Program-made: the position numbers and the translations under genes
Shown: positions 37,501 to 48,444 of the stretch, in pieces
Layout of the letters: each line of letters opens with the position of its first letter
Position numbering within the stretch: position 1 is the stretch's first letter
The notes under the pieces: generated by a model
Told to the model about the DNA's origin: nothing
The model's input: the letters and a program-made list of their open reading frames with translations, nothing else
The model's database searches: none
Source of the DNA: Bugula neritina
Lineage: Eukaryota > Bryozoa > Gymnolaemata > Cheilostomatida > Bugulidae
Length of the DNA: 64,000 nt
Assembly: GCA_964035545.1 (NCBI GenBank)
Contig: OZ037767.1
Location: 17,299,781 to 17,363,780, forward strand
Direction of reading: 5' to 3'

Positions 37501-39300
37501 ATTGGTAGTTTATTTATTCATAATTCCATTCAAGTTCATAATTAGAATTGTTACAATTAGTTTGCAGTATTTTCAACTAAATATTATTAGCTATGAATTC
37601 TAGTATTATTCCACCCATGTAACTGTACCAGTATATCAGACAAAGATGTACATTCTGTTGGCTAGACAGAAGTTCATGAAAGATGAATATAGATGTTATT
37701 ACTGGGTTAAACAGATAAAACTGATGAGAGAAGACAACTACAGATAATATCAAATGAATGATTATTTAAATATGCAGTGTATAGCAGCAACACTGTTAAC
37801 GTTATTATGTTACAAGTCATTGGTGAGCATAGATGTACATGAACTTAAGTCACTATATGGAAGGAAATATCATCTTAAATAACAGCTAGAACGGCTAGAC
37901 ATTCATCAGCTAAAAAGAACCTATTATTAGATTTTGTATTGTCTAGATTTTCTGCCATAAAACTGTCTGTAAAACACAAATTAATGTAAATCTGAAAAGT
38001 TGACCTCACCTTGAACTCTGTGTTCTGCTTCATCCTGACACTGTTTAAGGTAAGACACAGTGTTTGTTTTTCCTTTTCTTTTTGCAACACTTAAAGGAGT
38101 CTTATTTATTGTGTTGTGAGTTTTGAGTAGCTCTAGTTGCTGTTTAGCATTGAGTTTATCCATCATTAGTTGGATCATTTGTGTGTGACCTTCCCATGCT
38201 GCACCATGTATAGCTGTATTAGCACCGTATCTACTCTGTATCTTGAGTAGCTCAACTTTCTGATCTACTGATACGTCATCTAGTAGGTATTTGGTAGTCT
38301 CTGTATGACCTTCCCGTGCTGCACTGTGTATAGCTGTACTATCATAAATACCCTGTATCTTGAGTAGCTCCACCTTCTGATCTACTGATACACCATCTAG
38401 TAGGTATTTGATGGTCTCTGTATGACCTCTACATGCTGCGCTGTGTATAGTTGTCCTACCATCACTACTCTGTATCTTGAGTTGCTCCACCTTCTGATCT
38501 ACGGATACACCATCTAGTAGATATTTGATAGTATCTGTATGACCTCCCCATGCTGCCCTGTGTATAGCTGTATAACTATCACTACTCTGTATCTTGAGTA
38601 GCTCAACCTTCTGATCTACTGATACACCATCTAGTAGATATTTGATGGTGTCTGTATGACCTTCCCATGCTGCACTGTGTATAGCTGTATCAGCATATTT
38701 ATTCTGTATTTTGAGTAGCTCCACCTTCTGAGCTACTGATACACCATCTAGTAGATATTTGATGGTGTCTGTATGATCTACCCTTGCTGCTAGGTGTATA
38801 GCTGTATAACCAACACTATCCTGTATCTTGAGTAGCTCCACCTTCTTCTCTACTGATACACCATCTAGTAGATATTTGATAGTGTGTGTATCACCTATCC
38901 ATGCCGCAAGAAGTATTGCTGTATAATCATCACCAGTCTGTGTCTTGAGTAGCTCAATCTTCTGATGTACTGATACACCATCTAGTAGGTATTTGATGGT
39001 CTCTGTATGACCTCTCTTGGCTGCATTGTGTATAGCTGTACTACCATCACTACTCTGTATCTTGAGTTGCTCCACCTTCTTCTCTATTGATACACCATCT
39101 AGTAGATATTTGATAGTGTCTGTATGACCTCTCTCAGCTACACTCTGTAGTGTGTTTTTCTCCCTCAACAGTCTACATCTCTCTTCTATTGACACATGTG
39201 GAAGACAGAGTTTTAGGCTTTTGATAATGTTGACCTCTTTAGATCGACCTCTTTTTATTTTCAATAATGTCTCTTGCAGCTTCTGTGTATGTTTCAACAT
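34509..39300 (-). CDS. Ankyrin-repeat protein with unrecognised C-terminal region, copy 3 (8 exons)
   Basis: Exons on the minus strand: 39300-38010, 37285-36494, 36288-36112, 36010-35864, 35739-35650, 35325-35254, 35044-34869, 34649-34509. They sum to 2886 nt, 961 residues plus TGA. It has about ten ankyrin repeats, like copy 1, but the order of repeat variants differs. The first internal repeats match copy 2 and the later ones are unique combinations, which suggests module shuffling. Exon 3 has the most replacements between copies (QMLNGTKPPTQE against QTLVSTEPPSQE). Exons 4, 7 and 8 are nearly unchanged, so the C-terminal region appears more constrained than the linker. Introns 1-6 are all phase 1; intron 7 is phase 0. 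An alternative in-frame ATG lies at 39351. The Pro/Ser-rich linker in exon 2 differs from the other copies around the PLPSSKLFSFLTQ stretch. Confidence 0.75.
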
Positions 39301-39572
39301 TTTAATTTCTAAAATTATTATTTTAAAAACATTTAGCCACATGATATACAAAGGGTACGTTTTGTGTCACTTTGATTTTGCCAATTTTTATTATTCACAA
39401 GCCTTTTGCTACATAAACATTATACAGTATATATAAACATACTATATACTATACACTGAAATATACTATAATTATATCATGTACTATGCAATAATACATA
39501 ATATAACTATATCATGTACTATACACCAAAATATACTATAAATATATCATACCATACACTAAAATATTTTAC

Positions 39573-39884
39573 TGTTATAATTTCCACAATTAAGTATGGG
39601 GTTTCGTGTATACTATAATTATCCACGTTGCATTGCTAGACACCAGACGAGTAATCAAGAGAGAAGAAGAGTTATTTAACACACTAAGTATACGAGTAAA
39701 AGTAATATAATCTGAGTAGCACACATATATAAAACATCTATCCTAGTACAATCAGCATTACGCTCTAACTGAATTGTATTATAAAACTGTCCGGAAGCCT
39801 TTCTGCTTTGGGGGGGGGTAATCACGTGCTTAGTGGGGATTGGCTCGTGAGCACGTGGGGCTTACGCCTCGCTGGCCACTACAA
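39573..39884 (-). mobile_element. Solo LTR of the element A family
   Basis: Read on the minus strand it begins TGTAGTGGCCAGCGAGGC, contains GCACGTGATTACCCCC and CTTCCGGACAG, and ends ATAACA, matching the LTRs of element A. About 312 bp. It interrupts sequence that is continuous in unit 1 (near 7625) and unit 2 (near 22690). Flanks TTTAC and ATACT do not form a clean target duplication. Confidence 0.75.
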
Positions 39885-40033
39885 TACTTTAAAGGTAGGT
39901 GAAGTATTAATAGAGAAATTGATAAAAGCCTGTGTTCTAGTCCACAAATGTAGCAACAGAAGTTATGTTCTCGCAAGAATTTCAACCCTCGCCATATATT
40001 CTGCTTTTACTGCTCCTAAGTGTAATTATATCA

Positions 40034-40484
40034 TACTATACACTAAAGTATGCTATACTATGCTATACACTGATTATACTGATCATACTATACACTAAAG
40101 TATACTATACTATGCTATACACTGATTATACTGATCATACTAAACACTAAAGTATACTATACTATGCTATACACTGATTATACTAATCATACTATATACA
40201 CTAAAGTATACTATACTATGCTATACACTGATTATACTGATCATACTATACACTAAAGTATAACATACTATGCTATGCACTGATTATACTAATCATACTA
40301 TACACTAAAGTATACTATACTATGCTATACACTGATTATACTGATCATACTATACACTAAAGTATACTATACTATGTTATACACTGATTATACTGATCAT
40401 ACTATACACTAAAGTATACTATACTATGCTATACACTGATTATACTGATCATACTATACACTAAAGTATACTATATATATTATA
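40034..40484. repeat. 52-bp satellite, unit 3
   Basis: About 8-9 copies of the same 52-bp monomer, less regular than in the other two units. Confidence 0.95.
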
Positions 40485-40499
40485 AAACAGAAAACTTTA

Positions 40500-40832
40500 T
40501 AATATTATGATCACCTATGTGTTAGTCATTAAACAGATTGCATTGTAGTCAAACTGTATTACGGCATTCCTTCATGCTGCTCACAAATGCCACACGGTTA
40601 GATGCCAGCCGCAATGGCCCGGACCAATCAACATCAAGCTCTCCTTTATAAGCTGGACATTCTGATTGCCCAGACACACTTGGTTACTGGGACTACTACT
40701 GAGCTTGCTAATTTATAATTTTTAATATTATTGTTTAAACTTTTATCTTGGTGTAATTGTAATTGTTTAGTATTGTATATATAATTCTTCTCTCAAGGAT
40801 TGCAATCTCAGTTCTCTCTCTCAAACACACAA
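40500..40832 (+). promoter_or_regulatory. LTR-like or promoter-like block, unit 3
   Basis: Homologue of the blocks in units 1 and 2 with both boxes intact. Element B is inserted about 60 bp further right. Confidence 0.4.
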
Positions 40833-40890
40833 AGAGTATGTTTTAGCTTTACAACCCATGCATAATCTACAACTTAGAAGTTTATTGCAT

Positions 40891-41229
40891 TGTTATGATT
40901 TCCAGAATTTGGGTCGATGTGCAATCAAGAGAGTCTATTTATTTGCTAGAGAACTTCACCAGAATAAGGCGAGGTAATACAAGTATATTTTATGCACAAG
41001 AATACATCACAAAAGCTATACAAATACCTTCAGTAATTGCTACGTCCATACAATTTAATACGCTATTCTCAACTAACTAACAGCGGGAAACTAACTACTA
41101 CTAACTGCGTTCAGTATCGCTAATTGGCTGTCTATTGTTCCGAGTGAACTACGTGACCCCGGTGTTGTATCAGTGGGGGAAATAATATTTCCCTGTACTA
41201 CGCTGCTGGTAGCTTCGTGAGCCACCACA
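40891..41229 (-). repeat. 3' LTR of element B
   Basis: 339 bp. Nearly identical to the host LTR parts of 48150-49334. It shows the uninterrupted GGAAATAATATTTCCC site where the 5' LTR carries the nested insertion. Confidence 0.9.
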
Positions 41230-41599
41230 CCGCCTCCACCAGCAGAAAGCCCTCTTTCTGATACAAAACATTTTACAGTTAACACACATAACATCATTAG
41301 ACAAAAAGAAAAAGATATAAAACATGTATACAAAAAAAACATAAGTGATCCAGTTGCATATAAAAACGTGCGTAAAAAATTATACTGAGATATTTGAGTA
41401 ATTGGTAAGTCTTATATACAGGATACGGTCCACAGTAACACCAGGGTGATGCCACAGAGAGGTAGTGATGGGGTAGAGGAGTAGTGGAGGTCCGGAAGGT
41501 TAGAATAAGGAAAGGAGGTCTGAGGGTTGTGGGGACCCGGGCTAGTCCTGGGTCGCTCGCTTCAACTGACGAATGGATTCTTGTAATGACCAGAGCTCA

Positions 41600-42625
41600 C
41601 TAGATGCTGCTTGGATGCAGGGGGGCTAACTGGTGTACTTCTTGTTCAAGCTCATTGGCTCGGGTCTCGACCTCCCGCAGATTGCGGGCTAGAGGGGAAG
41701 AACGGGAGAGGGACTGTTGGTGTCTATGTCTCTTCCGTTCTGCTGAAGGAAGTGGGGGAGGGAGTGTGTATGCCTGCGTGTCGACTCTCTGCAACACGAC
41801 ACGGGGAAGTGTCCGTGGTCGACGTATGGAGTCGAGGGATGGAGAGCTAGAAGACCCAGGAGGTTTGACTACTGGTCCTGGCGTGATTGGTCGTGGTGGA
41901 GAGAAGCCTTGCTCCAGGCGAGATAGCCGAGTTGAGTCTGTGACGAAAGGTCTAATGAGGTTAAGAAACGAGAGGTAAGAAGATTCATCCACGTCATAGA
42001 TGTGGCCCTGGAAACAGTGCATTGTCCGTTGGTGTCGTAACACGTAATCCCTATTGTAACTATACTCCCCGCAGGGGCAAAATGTTGTTATAAAGTGTTG
42101 CGGCAGATGGACTCTTAGCCGCCGGTGTGTCGTGAACCGCTGTTGGCATAAGCGGCATTCTTGGTCGCTGTCATCACCCCTGTATTTCTTTATCTCTACC
42201 TCCGTGGCGGAAGTAGTCTAGCTTGGTGTAGTTTCTAGCTGGTGTGGTAGGTGTTTAGTAGTGGAAAGTTGCGGCGTAGGTTCTGGATCCCATGCCATCT
42301 CTAACGAGGGCATCCCCGGAGAAACGGGAGCGAGTGTGTCGTCTACAAAAGTAGAATTATTGTTAGATCGCGGTAGATCTTTACAGCATAATTTTGGTGA
42401 CGGTCGACTGTTACTAGTCTGACAGTCACAACTTTTATATGGCACTCGGGAGACCAGTTGGTCACGCGTAAACTGACAAAGAAGGACAGTGTCTAGCTCC
42501 AGGTCTAACAGACTGTCGGCCATTACTGTGTCCTCGTCGTCATTCAAGTGAAATGTGGTTCCCAGTAGTTCTGATTCAATCCGACTGATTAGCTCAGAAT
42601 TTACTGGCATCAAGCCTGTTTCCAT
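41600..42625 (-). pseudogene. Extra C2H2 zinc-finger ORF downstream of pol, element B
   Basis: One frame of 342 codons from METGLMPVNSEL to LHPSSI, broken only by a TAG near 42215. N-terminal acidic part (LNDDEDTVMADSLLDLELD). Two finger motifs at 42157-42017: C-x2-C-x12-H-x3-H (CRLCQQRFTTHRRLRVHLPQ plus H) and C-x1-C-x12-H-x4-H (CPCGEYSYNRDYVLRHQRTM plus H). Then a Pro-rich basic region and a helical heptad-like tail (NLREVETRANELEQEVHQL). It occupies the position where some gypsy elements carry env, but no signal peptide or membrane segment is seen, so it is not env. Predicted nucleic-acid-binding protein; role unknown. Confidence 0.72.
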
Positions 42626-42683
42626 GGATAGGAATACAAGACTTATACTGGCTTACCTGTGAACTTGGTATTAGCTTCCATAC

Positions 42684-43229
42684 TCAATGTTCAGTGGTTA
42701 TAATTGGAGGTAGTTGCGAGGTACGTCTGCCCTTTGCGATGTCAGCGTAAGAAAAGGCTGGGCATCGTTTCTGTGGCACGAAGTTGGAACTATTTGCTTT
42801 ACGCGCATTAATTCCTCCCACTATTCCGCCCTCGCAAAAGTTGAGATTTGCGTAGGGCTCGCAACTCCTACATTTTCCCGTACGGTTTTCCCCTAGACTT
42901 TCGTACGCGCCGCTTTTAATGCAGTCACAGACGAAGTCTTTTACATAAAGTGGGGGTTGTCTCGTACGTTGTCCCCGCTCTAGGGAAGGTGGTGCACTCA
43001 CCGGTGGACTAGTAGGGGCCTCTGGCGGCGCCTCTACTTCACCGTTAGTGGTCGCTTCTTTCTGTTCTCCGGATGAAACCCCTCTCTCCGTGGGGGTTTG
43101 CACTTCCGGAACCGGCTCGGTCTCCAGAAGTGATGGAACCAGAATTGGGGCAGGAGGTGGCGGACACGCTTTTGTAGGCAAAGGCAGTCGCTCATCTCTT
43201 ACCAAGTCTTCTTCCCGCAGAATGACCAC
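42684..43229 (-). CDS. C-terminal extension ORF after integrase stop, element B
   Basis: In frame with integrase after one TAG; 181 codons open. It starts VILREEDLVRDERLPLP, has a Pro/Glu-rich stretch, then RGQRTRQPPLYVKDFVCDC, which resembles the R-x-x-R-PP-x-Y-x-x-DFV tail found at the end of many retroelement polyproteins. It ends with a Cys-containing part (KCRSCEPYANLNFC). Function unknown. It might be reached by stop readthrough from integrase or by splicing. Confidence 0.6.
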   Translation of the reverse strand: MVILREEDLVRDERLPLPTKACPPPPAPILVPSLLETEPVPEVQTPTERGVSSGEQKEATTNGEVEAPPEAPTSPPVSAPPSLERGQRTRQPPLYVKDFVCDCIKSGAYESLGENRTGKCRSCEPYANLNFCEGGIVGGINARKANSSNFVPQKRCPAFSYADIAKGRRTSQLPPIITTEH

Positions 43230-43232
43230 TTC

Positions 43233-44300
43233 CTATTCAGGTCCATGCCGCCGTCGCCCGCGCGTTGTTGTACGCCTCCTGGGCTCCAACAACGGGGGGG
43301 GGGGGGCTTCTCCCACTGCGTCTGGGCTAGCCCAATACGGCTTCAAGCGAGCCTCATTCTGGAGAGACACCTGTCCTGAGTGCTCGATCTTATAGGTATG
43401 GTTGGGCATAACCTCGATTATCACGTAGGGTCCCACGAACTTAGGCTGTAACTTAGCCGTTTGTCCGCGACGCCTACGGTGATTGACCATCCACACCCAA
43501 TCTCCGGTTTGATAGAAGGGTGGTTCCTTGGAATCCTCGGGCTGCACCTGCCACTGCTTTTCTCGCAGCATTTCGTGTGCCACCCTCATCCGTTCCACCA
43601 GTTCACTGGCATACTCGTGGACCGAGCTGTCTTGCTCTGGAACGTGGTAGGTAAAATGGTCAGGGACACGAGTCTCTCTCTCGAGCATCAGGAGGTTTGG
43701 GGTCTCACCAGTACTGGTGTGTGGGGTGCTACGGTATGCGCGCATGACTTGCGGCAACACCGTGTCCCATTCCTCCTGACTGCGTCCGAGAAGCAGACTC
43801 CGGAGCGCATCACCTAGCATCCGGTTATTACGCTCCACCACCCCGTTACCTTGGGGATAGTAAGAGGTGGTCCTGCTCTGATTTACTCCCCAGAGGCGGC
43901 AAAGGTCGCTCATCAGTTGAGACTGGAACTGAGCGCCTTGATCAGAGTGTATCTGTTCGGGGAGCCCGAAGTAACAGAATACATGTTGGTCTAGCACCCT
44001 GGCCACTGTTGGGGCTGACGCATCTGGAACAGCCAGAGCGTCCGCCCACCTCGTAAAGTGGTTGGTCAATACTAAGATCCAACTGTTGCCTCTGGGGGTT
44101 AGGGGCATGGGTCCGACCAGGTCTACAGCTACTACTTGCCAAGGCCTTCCGGCATATAACCTCCGCCGTCCCGCGTCACCAGGGAGACGGCCATGCTTGC
44201 TGGCCTGGCAGATTTCACACTGTTTTACTCTGAGTCAGACATCACTCTCCATCTGAGGCCAATACCACCGGAGTCGTAATTTGGAGATCACTCTCTTGAC
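43233..44300 (-). pseudogene. Integrase of element B with GPY/F motif
   Basis: Begins after a frameshift with the zinc-binding remnant (VKQCEICQASKHGRLPGDAG), followed by VVAVDLVGPMPLTPRG (first Asp), IHSDQGAQFQSQL (second Asp) and NGVVERNNRMLGDAL (Glu). The C-terminal KFVGPYVIIEVMPNHTYKIE is a GPY/F domain, and a basic tail RRRTTTRGRRRHGPE ends at a TAG. The catalytic triad is present. The enzyme would insert the cDNA into host DNA. The 44108-43233 part is a single open frame of 291 codons. Confidence 0.88.
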
Positions 44301-44301
44301 C

Positions 44302-46088
44302 CTACGTGAGCCTGTTTGTGAGTGTCCCAAATAAGCTCGCGGCGAATGGCAGTGGGTGTCTGCCGTTGGCAGCTAGAGAAATGGTCAGCAGACCATCCTG
44401 CCCGATCCTCAGCGAGTCCCAACGTTGGCAGTATAGCCGGAATTCGGCGCATCCCTGCCGGAACTGTTCTTTGCTGGGTCGTCGCCCTTCCTTTTTGGCT
44501 CGGTATATGTCCGCCACTACCCCAGGCAGCTCTTCCTGAAGCTTCTTCAGCTCCCGGACATTACCGGCCAAAACAGAGTTGGCGCGGAGGTTCTGTACAA
44601 CCTCCAGGGACTCGTCAACCTTTGGTTTGAGCTGACCCTGGTCCCACTCATACTGTGCTCCGTGGTGAACCAGTGTCTCCAATTCGCATCGCGGAGGACC
44701 TCCATCCCTCCTTTTGATGTTGAGACACTGTTTGCAACCTCCATCAGGTCGGCGGCTCAAACCATCCGCATTGCTGTGTCTCTTGCCCGGTCGATGTTCG
44801 ATCCGGTAGGAGAACTCAGCTAGGATTTCGAGCCACCGGGCGACCTGACTGGAAGGCTCTGCTCTCTTGCACAACCAGATCAGAGAGGCATGATCCGTAC
44901 GCAGCCAGAACTTCCTGCTGTATAGGTATGGTCTGAAGTGCTTCACTGACTTGATTACTGCCAGCAGCTCCTTGCGGGTAGTGCAGTAATTTCGTTCAGT
45001 GGGTGAGAGAGACTTGCTGTAGTAGGCTACTACTACCTCTCGGCCTTCCTGCACTTGGGACAGCTCAGCGCTAACATTCTGGTCACTGGCGTCGGTGTCA
45101 AGGATGTACTCCAGAGTAGGATCTGGGTAGGCCAAGATGGGTGCCGTTAGTAGGCAACCCTTGAGGCGGTCGAACGCTCCTTGTTCGACTGGGGTCCACT
45201 GCCACGTCACTCTCTTTGCGGTGAGCCGGTTTAACGGCTGTGCTATGCCCGCAAAGTATGGTATGTATTGTCTATAATATCCTACTCGACCCAAGAAAAC
45301 CCGAAGTCCGGTCAAGTCTTGGGGAGTGACCCAGTCTTCGATCGCCTGTACTTTTTCGAGATCCGTTGCCACGCCGTTTCGACCGACAACGTGCCCCAGG
45401 TACTTGACCTCTGGCTGCAATAGAGCGCACTTGGAAGGTTTGAGCTTCAGACCGGCACCTCGGAGTCTCTCGAAAACCTCTCGCAGACGACTGATGTGTG
45501 TCTCGAAGTCTGGGGAGATTACGATGACATTATCGAGGTAGATCAGCAGTGTCTTCCAATGGAGCCCGCTGAGGACTTGCTCCATCAGTCTCTGGAAGGT
45601 GGCTGGGGCGGAAGTTAACCCGAAGGGCAGCCTTTTCCACTTCCATAAACCGTCCCATGTGATAAACGCCACCTTCTCCTGGGCGTCGAGACTCAGAGAA
45701 ACTTGCCAGTAACCGCTCAACAAGTCTAACGTACTGAAGTACTTGCTGCCGGCTAGGGAGTCCAATGACTCGTCAATACGAGGTAGAGGGTAGGCGTCCT
45801 GTATGGTTACACTATTCAGCTTGCGTAATCTACACAGAACCACCAATTGCCGTCTTTCTTCCAGACCAGTACGACCGACAAGCTCCACGCACTGTGGGCT
45901 GGCTCAATGAGGCTGTGGTCCAGAAGATCCCAGACTTGTCGGCTAACCTCCTTTTCCTTTTCCAGCCCCAGCCTGCGTGTGGGTTGCCGAATAGGGACTG
46001 TCCCCACAGTCAGCGGTATCTCGTATCTGACAGCTCCAGTCAGTCCCACGTCGTGATCTCCGCTGCTGAACACATCACCGTAGTCCAT
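44302..46088 (-). pseudogene. Reverse transcriptase and RNase H of element B
   Basis: Upstream part 46088-45816 encodes PLTVGTVPIRQPTRRL to VLVWKKDGNWWFCVDY. A 1-nt loss there shifts frame into 45888-44302. This holds DAYPLPRIDE, STLDLLSGYWQVSL, LPFGLTSAPATFQRLM, IYLDNVIVIS, KCALLQPEVKYLGHVV, then RNase H (ILDTDASDQNVSAEL, YYSKSLSPTERNYCTTRKELLAV, LRTDHASLIWL). The canonical YLDD is YLDN, removing a metal-binding Asp. A deletion of about 28 nt near 44360 breaks the link to integrase. Order and motifs are those of Ty3/gypsy (Metaviridae) Pol. Predicted inactive. Confidence 0.88.
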
Positions 46089-46249
46089 AGCAAATTTGCC
46101 ATAACCTGGCGTTCCTCGTTGCTCGCACAGCCACCACAGGCTGTCTCATATAACTCCTGGATGTGTGTTGGGACAGCCCCTCGCCCCTGGGTAGGGCGTC
46201 GAGGGGGTGCCTCCGTCGCATCTCCCAGCGACGGGCCCATGTCCTCTTC

Positions 46250-47116
46250 TTAGACAGAGTGGAACCGGCCCAGCATAGACCCAGCTGGGAGCTTGACAGA
46301 CTCCGTGAAGGGGTTGACGCACTGCACTAATATCTTTCCTCGCTCAGTCAGTCGGTTTAGACTGCTGGCAAGTTGGATCCTTTCGTGCGCGCCTTCAACG
46401 ACCCCGAGTCTGGATATCCGGTTGCTGTTCACTCGGCAGTAGATAGTGGCCCTAGAGCGTCCTGGTACAGTGCAGTTTTGAACTACCTGGACACCGCCCA
46501 CTAGACGCCCGGACTTATCCACACAGGCGAGTTTTCGCCCGCCCATCAGCACTGCTGACTTACTAAAGTCTATGCGGCATTGATGCTGTTTCAAAAAGGG
46601 CATTCAGAGGATAGCATCTTCCTCCAGCTGGCTTATGACAAACGTCTCCTGTACAGCCTGGTCTCAGACACGCCCAGGGAGCTCGATAATACCGTATAAG
46701 GGAATACACGACCCGTCTGCTAGGGTGCCATGTTCTCCCGTATCCGGTCGTAATCTATCCCTGTCCTGGCGGGGCAGTGTCTCAAAGACCCTACAACTGA
46801 GAAGGGTTGTAGTACAGCCGGAGTCCAACAGGAAAGTGACGGCTTTACCCGCCACCTTTCCGGGTAGGAAATAGCTATCTTCATGTGGTTGTACTTTCAC
46901 TCCCCCCCCCCCCCCCGCATGTGCTGTCCTGGCTGGGTAGGACGGCGGGGGTTTTACCCGTGGTTTACGGGGTTTCCGGCGGCGTGGTTGGCGCCGGCGG
47001 GGCTCGGAGCTCTCCACTGGGCCTTCCGGCTCTATATCAGTGGCGGGCTCCTCTTCCTGAGGTAACCGGTGGAACCAGTTAGCGAGTGGCAGGGAGAAGG
47101 CACGCGGTCGCCGCAT
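46250..47116 (-). pseudogene. Protease region of element B
   Basis: Encodes FLLDSGCTTTLLS with the catalytic Asp and downstream MPFLKQHQCRIDFSKSAVL. Two TGA codons interrupt it (after ELPGRV near 46662, and before MPFLK near 46604). Element A reads CAG and GGC at these positions, so these are decay, not recoding. A C-run of 14 lies near 46903-46916. Confidence 0.8.
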
Positions 47117-47240
47117 GGGGCGTTTAGTCCTATGTACCTGGCCGCCGTGGAGGTCGGCTGGTCCTGCGTGGTACCTGCCACTCGGGGGGCATACCGTCGT
47201 GTCTGTACAGACAGGCGGCGGCGTGTCCCACCATGTTCCT

Positions 47241-48116
47241 TCAGTCTCGGCCCGCGGGGAGGGAAGGCGTCCGCGGGCCGTGACAGTTTAACGCCCCCTG
47301 GTTCTGAGGTCGTCCTTGCTGTGTGCGGCTCTGACCACCACCACTGCAGCTCGGCCCCACAGGTGCTGGGGGCAACTGCGGGGCCTGGCCGAGGCCAGTG
47401 TTGGCAAGAATCGCCACTAGCTGTTTCAGCATCTCCACCATACGGTCTACTTCTGCTTCCAAGGAGGGTGCTTCGGGGACCACCGTAGCTCGGGAGGGAG
47501 ATCGTGGCGCCACATATCCTCTTGCCGCATTAACTCCAACCGGCGGCGGGTTTCCTTGTCCTCGATGCAGTTGGGTAGCCAACATGTAAGCCTCTCCAGC
47601 CTTTAGGGCATCCTCCACTGTGGTTACTCCTTTGGCTTGTAGTTGGTGGTGTAGGCCCAGGTCATTCAGTGACTGGACGAAAGCGTCATAAGTGTAGCGC
47701 TCTTGGTGTTGTACTGGTAGGTCGCCATACGCAATGTGCGCCAGCTTCTTTACCGTAGCGGCATGCTCCTGTAGCGGGGTCCGCGGGGCGCGGCACAATC
47801 TCTGCAAACGGGCCCTGGCGTCCACTGCGGCGATGCCAAATATCCCGTCTACGTCAGTTCCTATCCCGTACGGCTTAGCTTGCTCCGCCAATGCCTTCCG
47901 CAATTAGATAAGGGCCACTCTCTGTGGCCATTGAGCAATATCTATTACTTCTCTGAACTCCTGTATAGATTGTTCAACATTTTCTGACCCAGTAAAGGTG
48001 GGGGCTTTCAACCGATACCAGTAAGCGTCTTCTCCTATACGATTCACAGAAATAACATCATCTCTACGCTCACCTTCTACTGCCGGTGGTTGCATTCCAG
48101 CGTCTTCAGTCTCCAT
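47241..48116 (-). pseudogene. gag of element B
   Basis: Starts METEDAGMQPP. An in-frame TAA at 47904-47906 follows VALI. The frame then stays open for 220 codons (LRKALAEQAKPYGI, ARLQRLCRAPRTPLQEHAATVKKLAHIAYGD, ..LVAILANTGLG) to a stop at 47241. The region TPLQEHAATVKKLAHIAYGD is typical of Ty3/gypsy Gag capsids. The expected CCHC knuckle near the end is degenerate (NCHGPRTPSLP). Would encode the particle shell. Apart from the one stop the frame is intact. Confidence 0.8.
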
Positions 48117-48444
48117 CTTTGATGTGCACTATCCCACCACTGCCACCACTGTTATACTTTCCAGATTTTGGGTTGATGTGCAATCAAGAGAGTCTATTTA
48201 TTTGCTAGAGAACTTCACCAGAATAAGTCGAGTTAATACAAGTATATTTTATGCACAAGAATACATCACAAAAACTATACAAATACCTTCAGTAATTGCT
48301 ACGTCCATACAATTTAATACGCTATTCTCAACTAACTAACAGCGGGAAACTAACTACTACTAACTGCGTTCAGTATCGCTAATTGGCTGTCCATTGTTCT
48401 GGGTCAATTACGTGACCCCGTGATGTATCAGTGGAGGAAATAAT

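Noticed and set aside
41604-41978. Plus-strand open frames opposite element B ORFs (also 43048-43395, 44306-44630, 45765-46253, 46883-47488)
   Set aside because: Antisense shadows of the GC-rich minus-strand gag, pol and zinc-finger ORFs.
41600-42625. env gene of an endogenous-retrovirus-like element
   Set aside because: No signal peptide, membrane span or glycosylation-rich ectodomain; the ORF instead carries Cys/His finger motifs and a helical tail.
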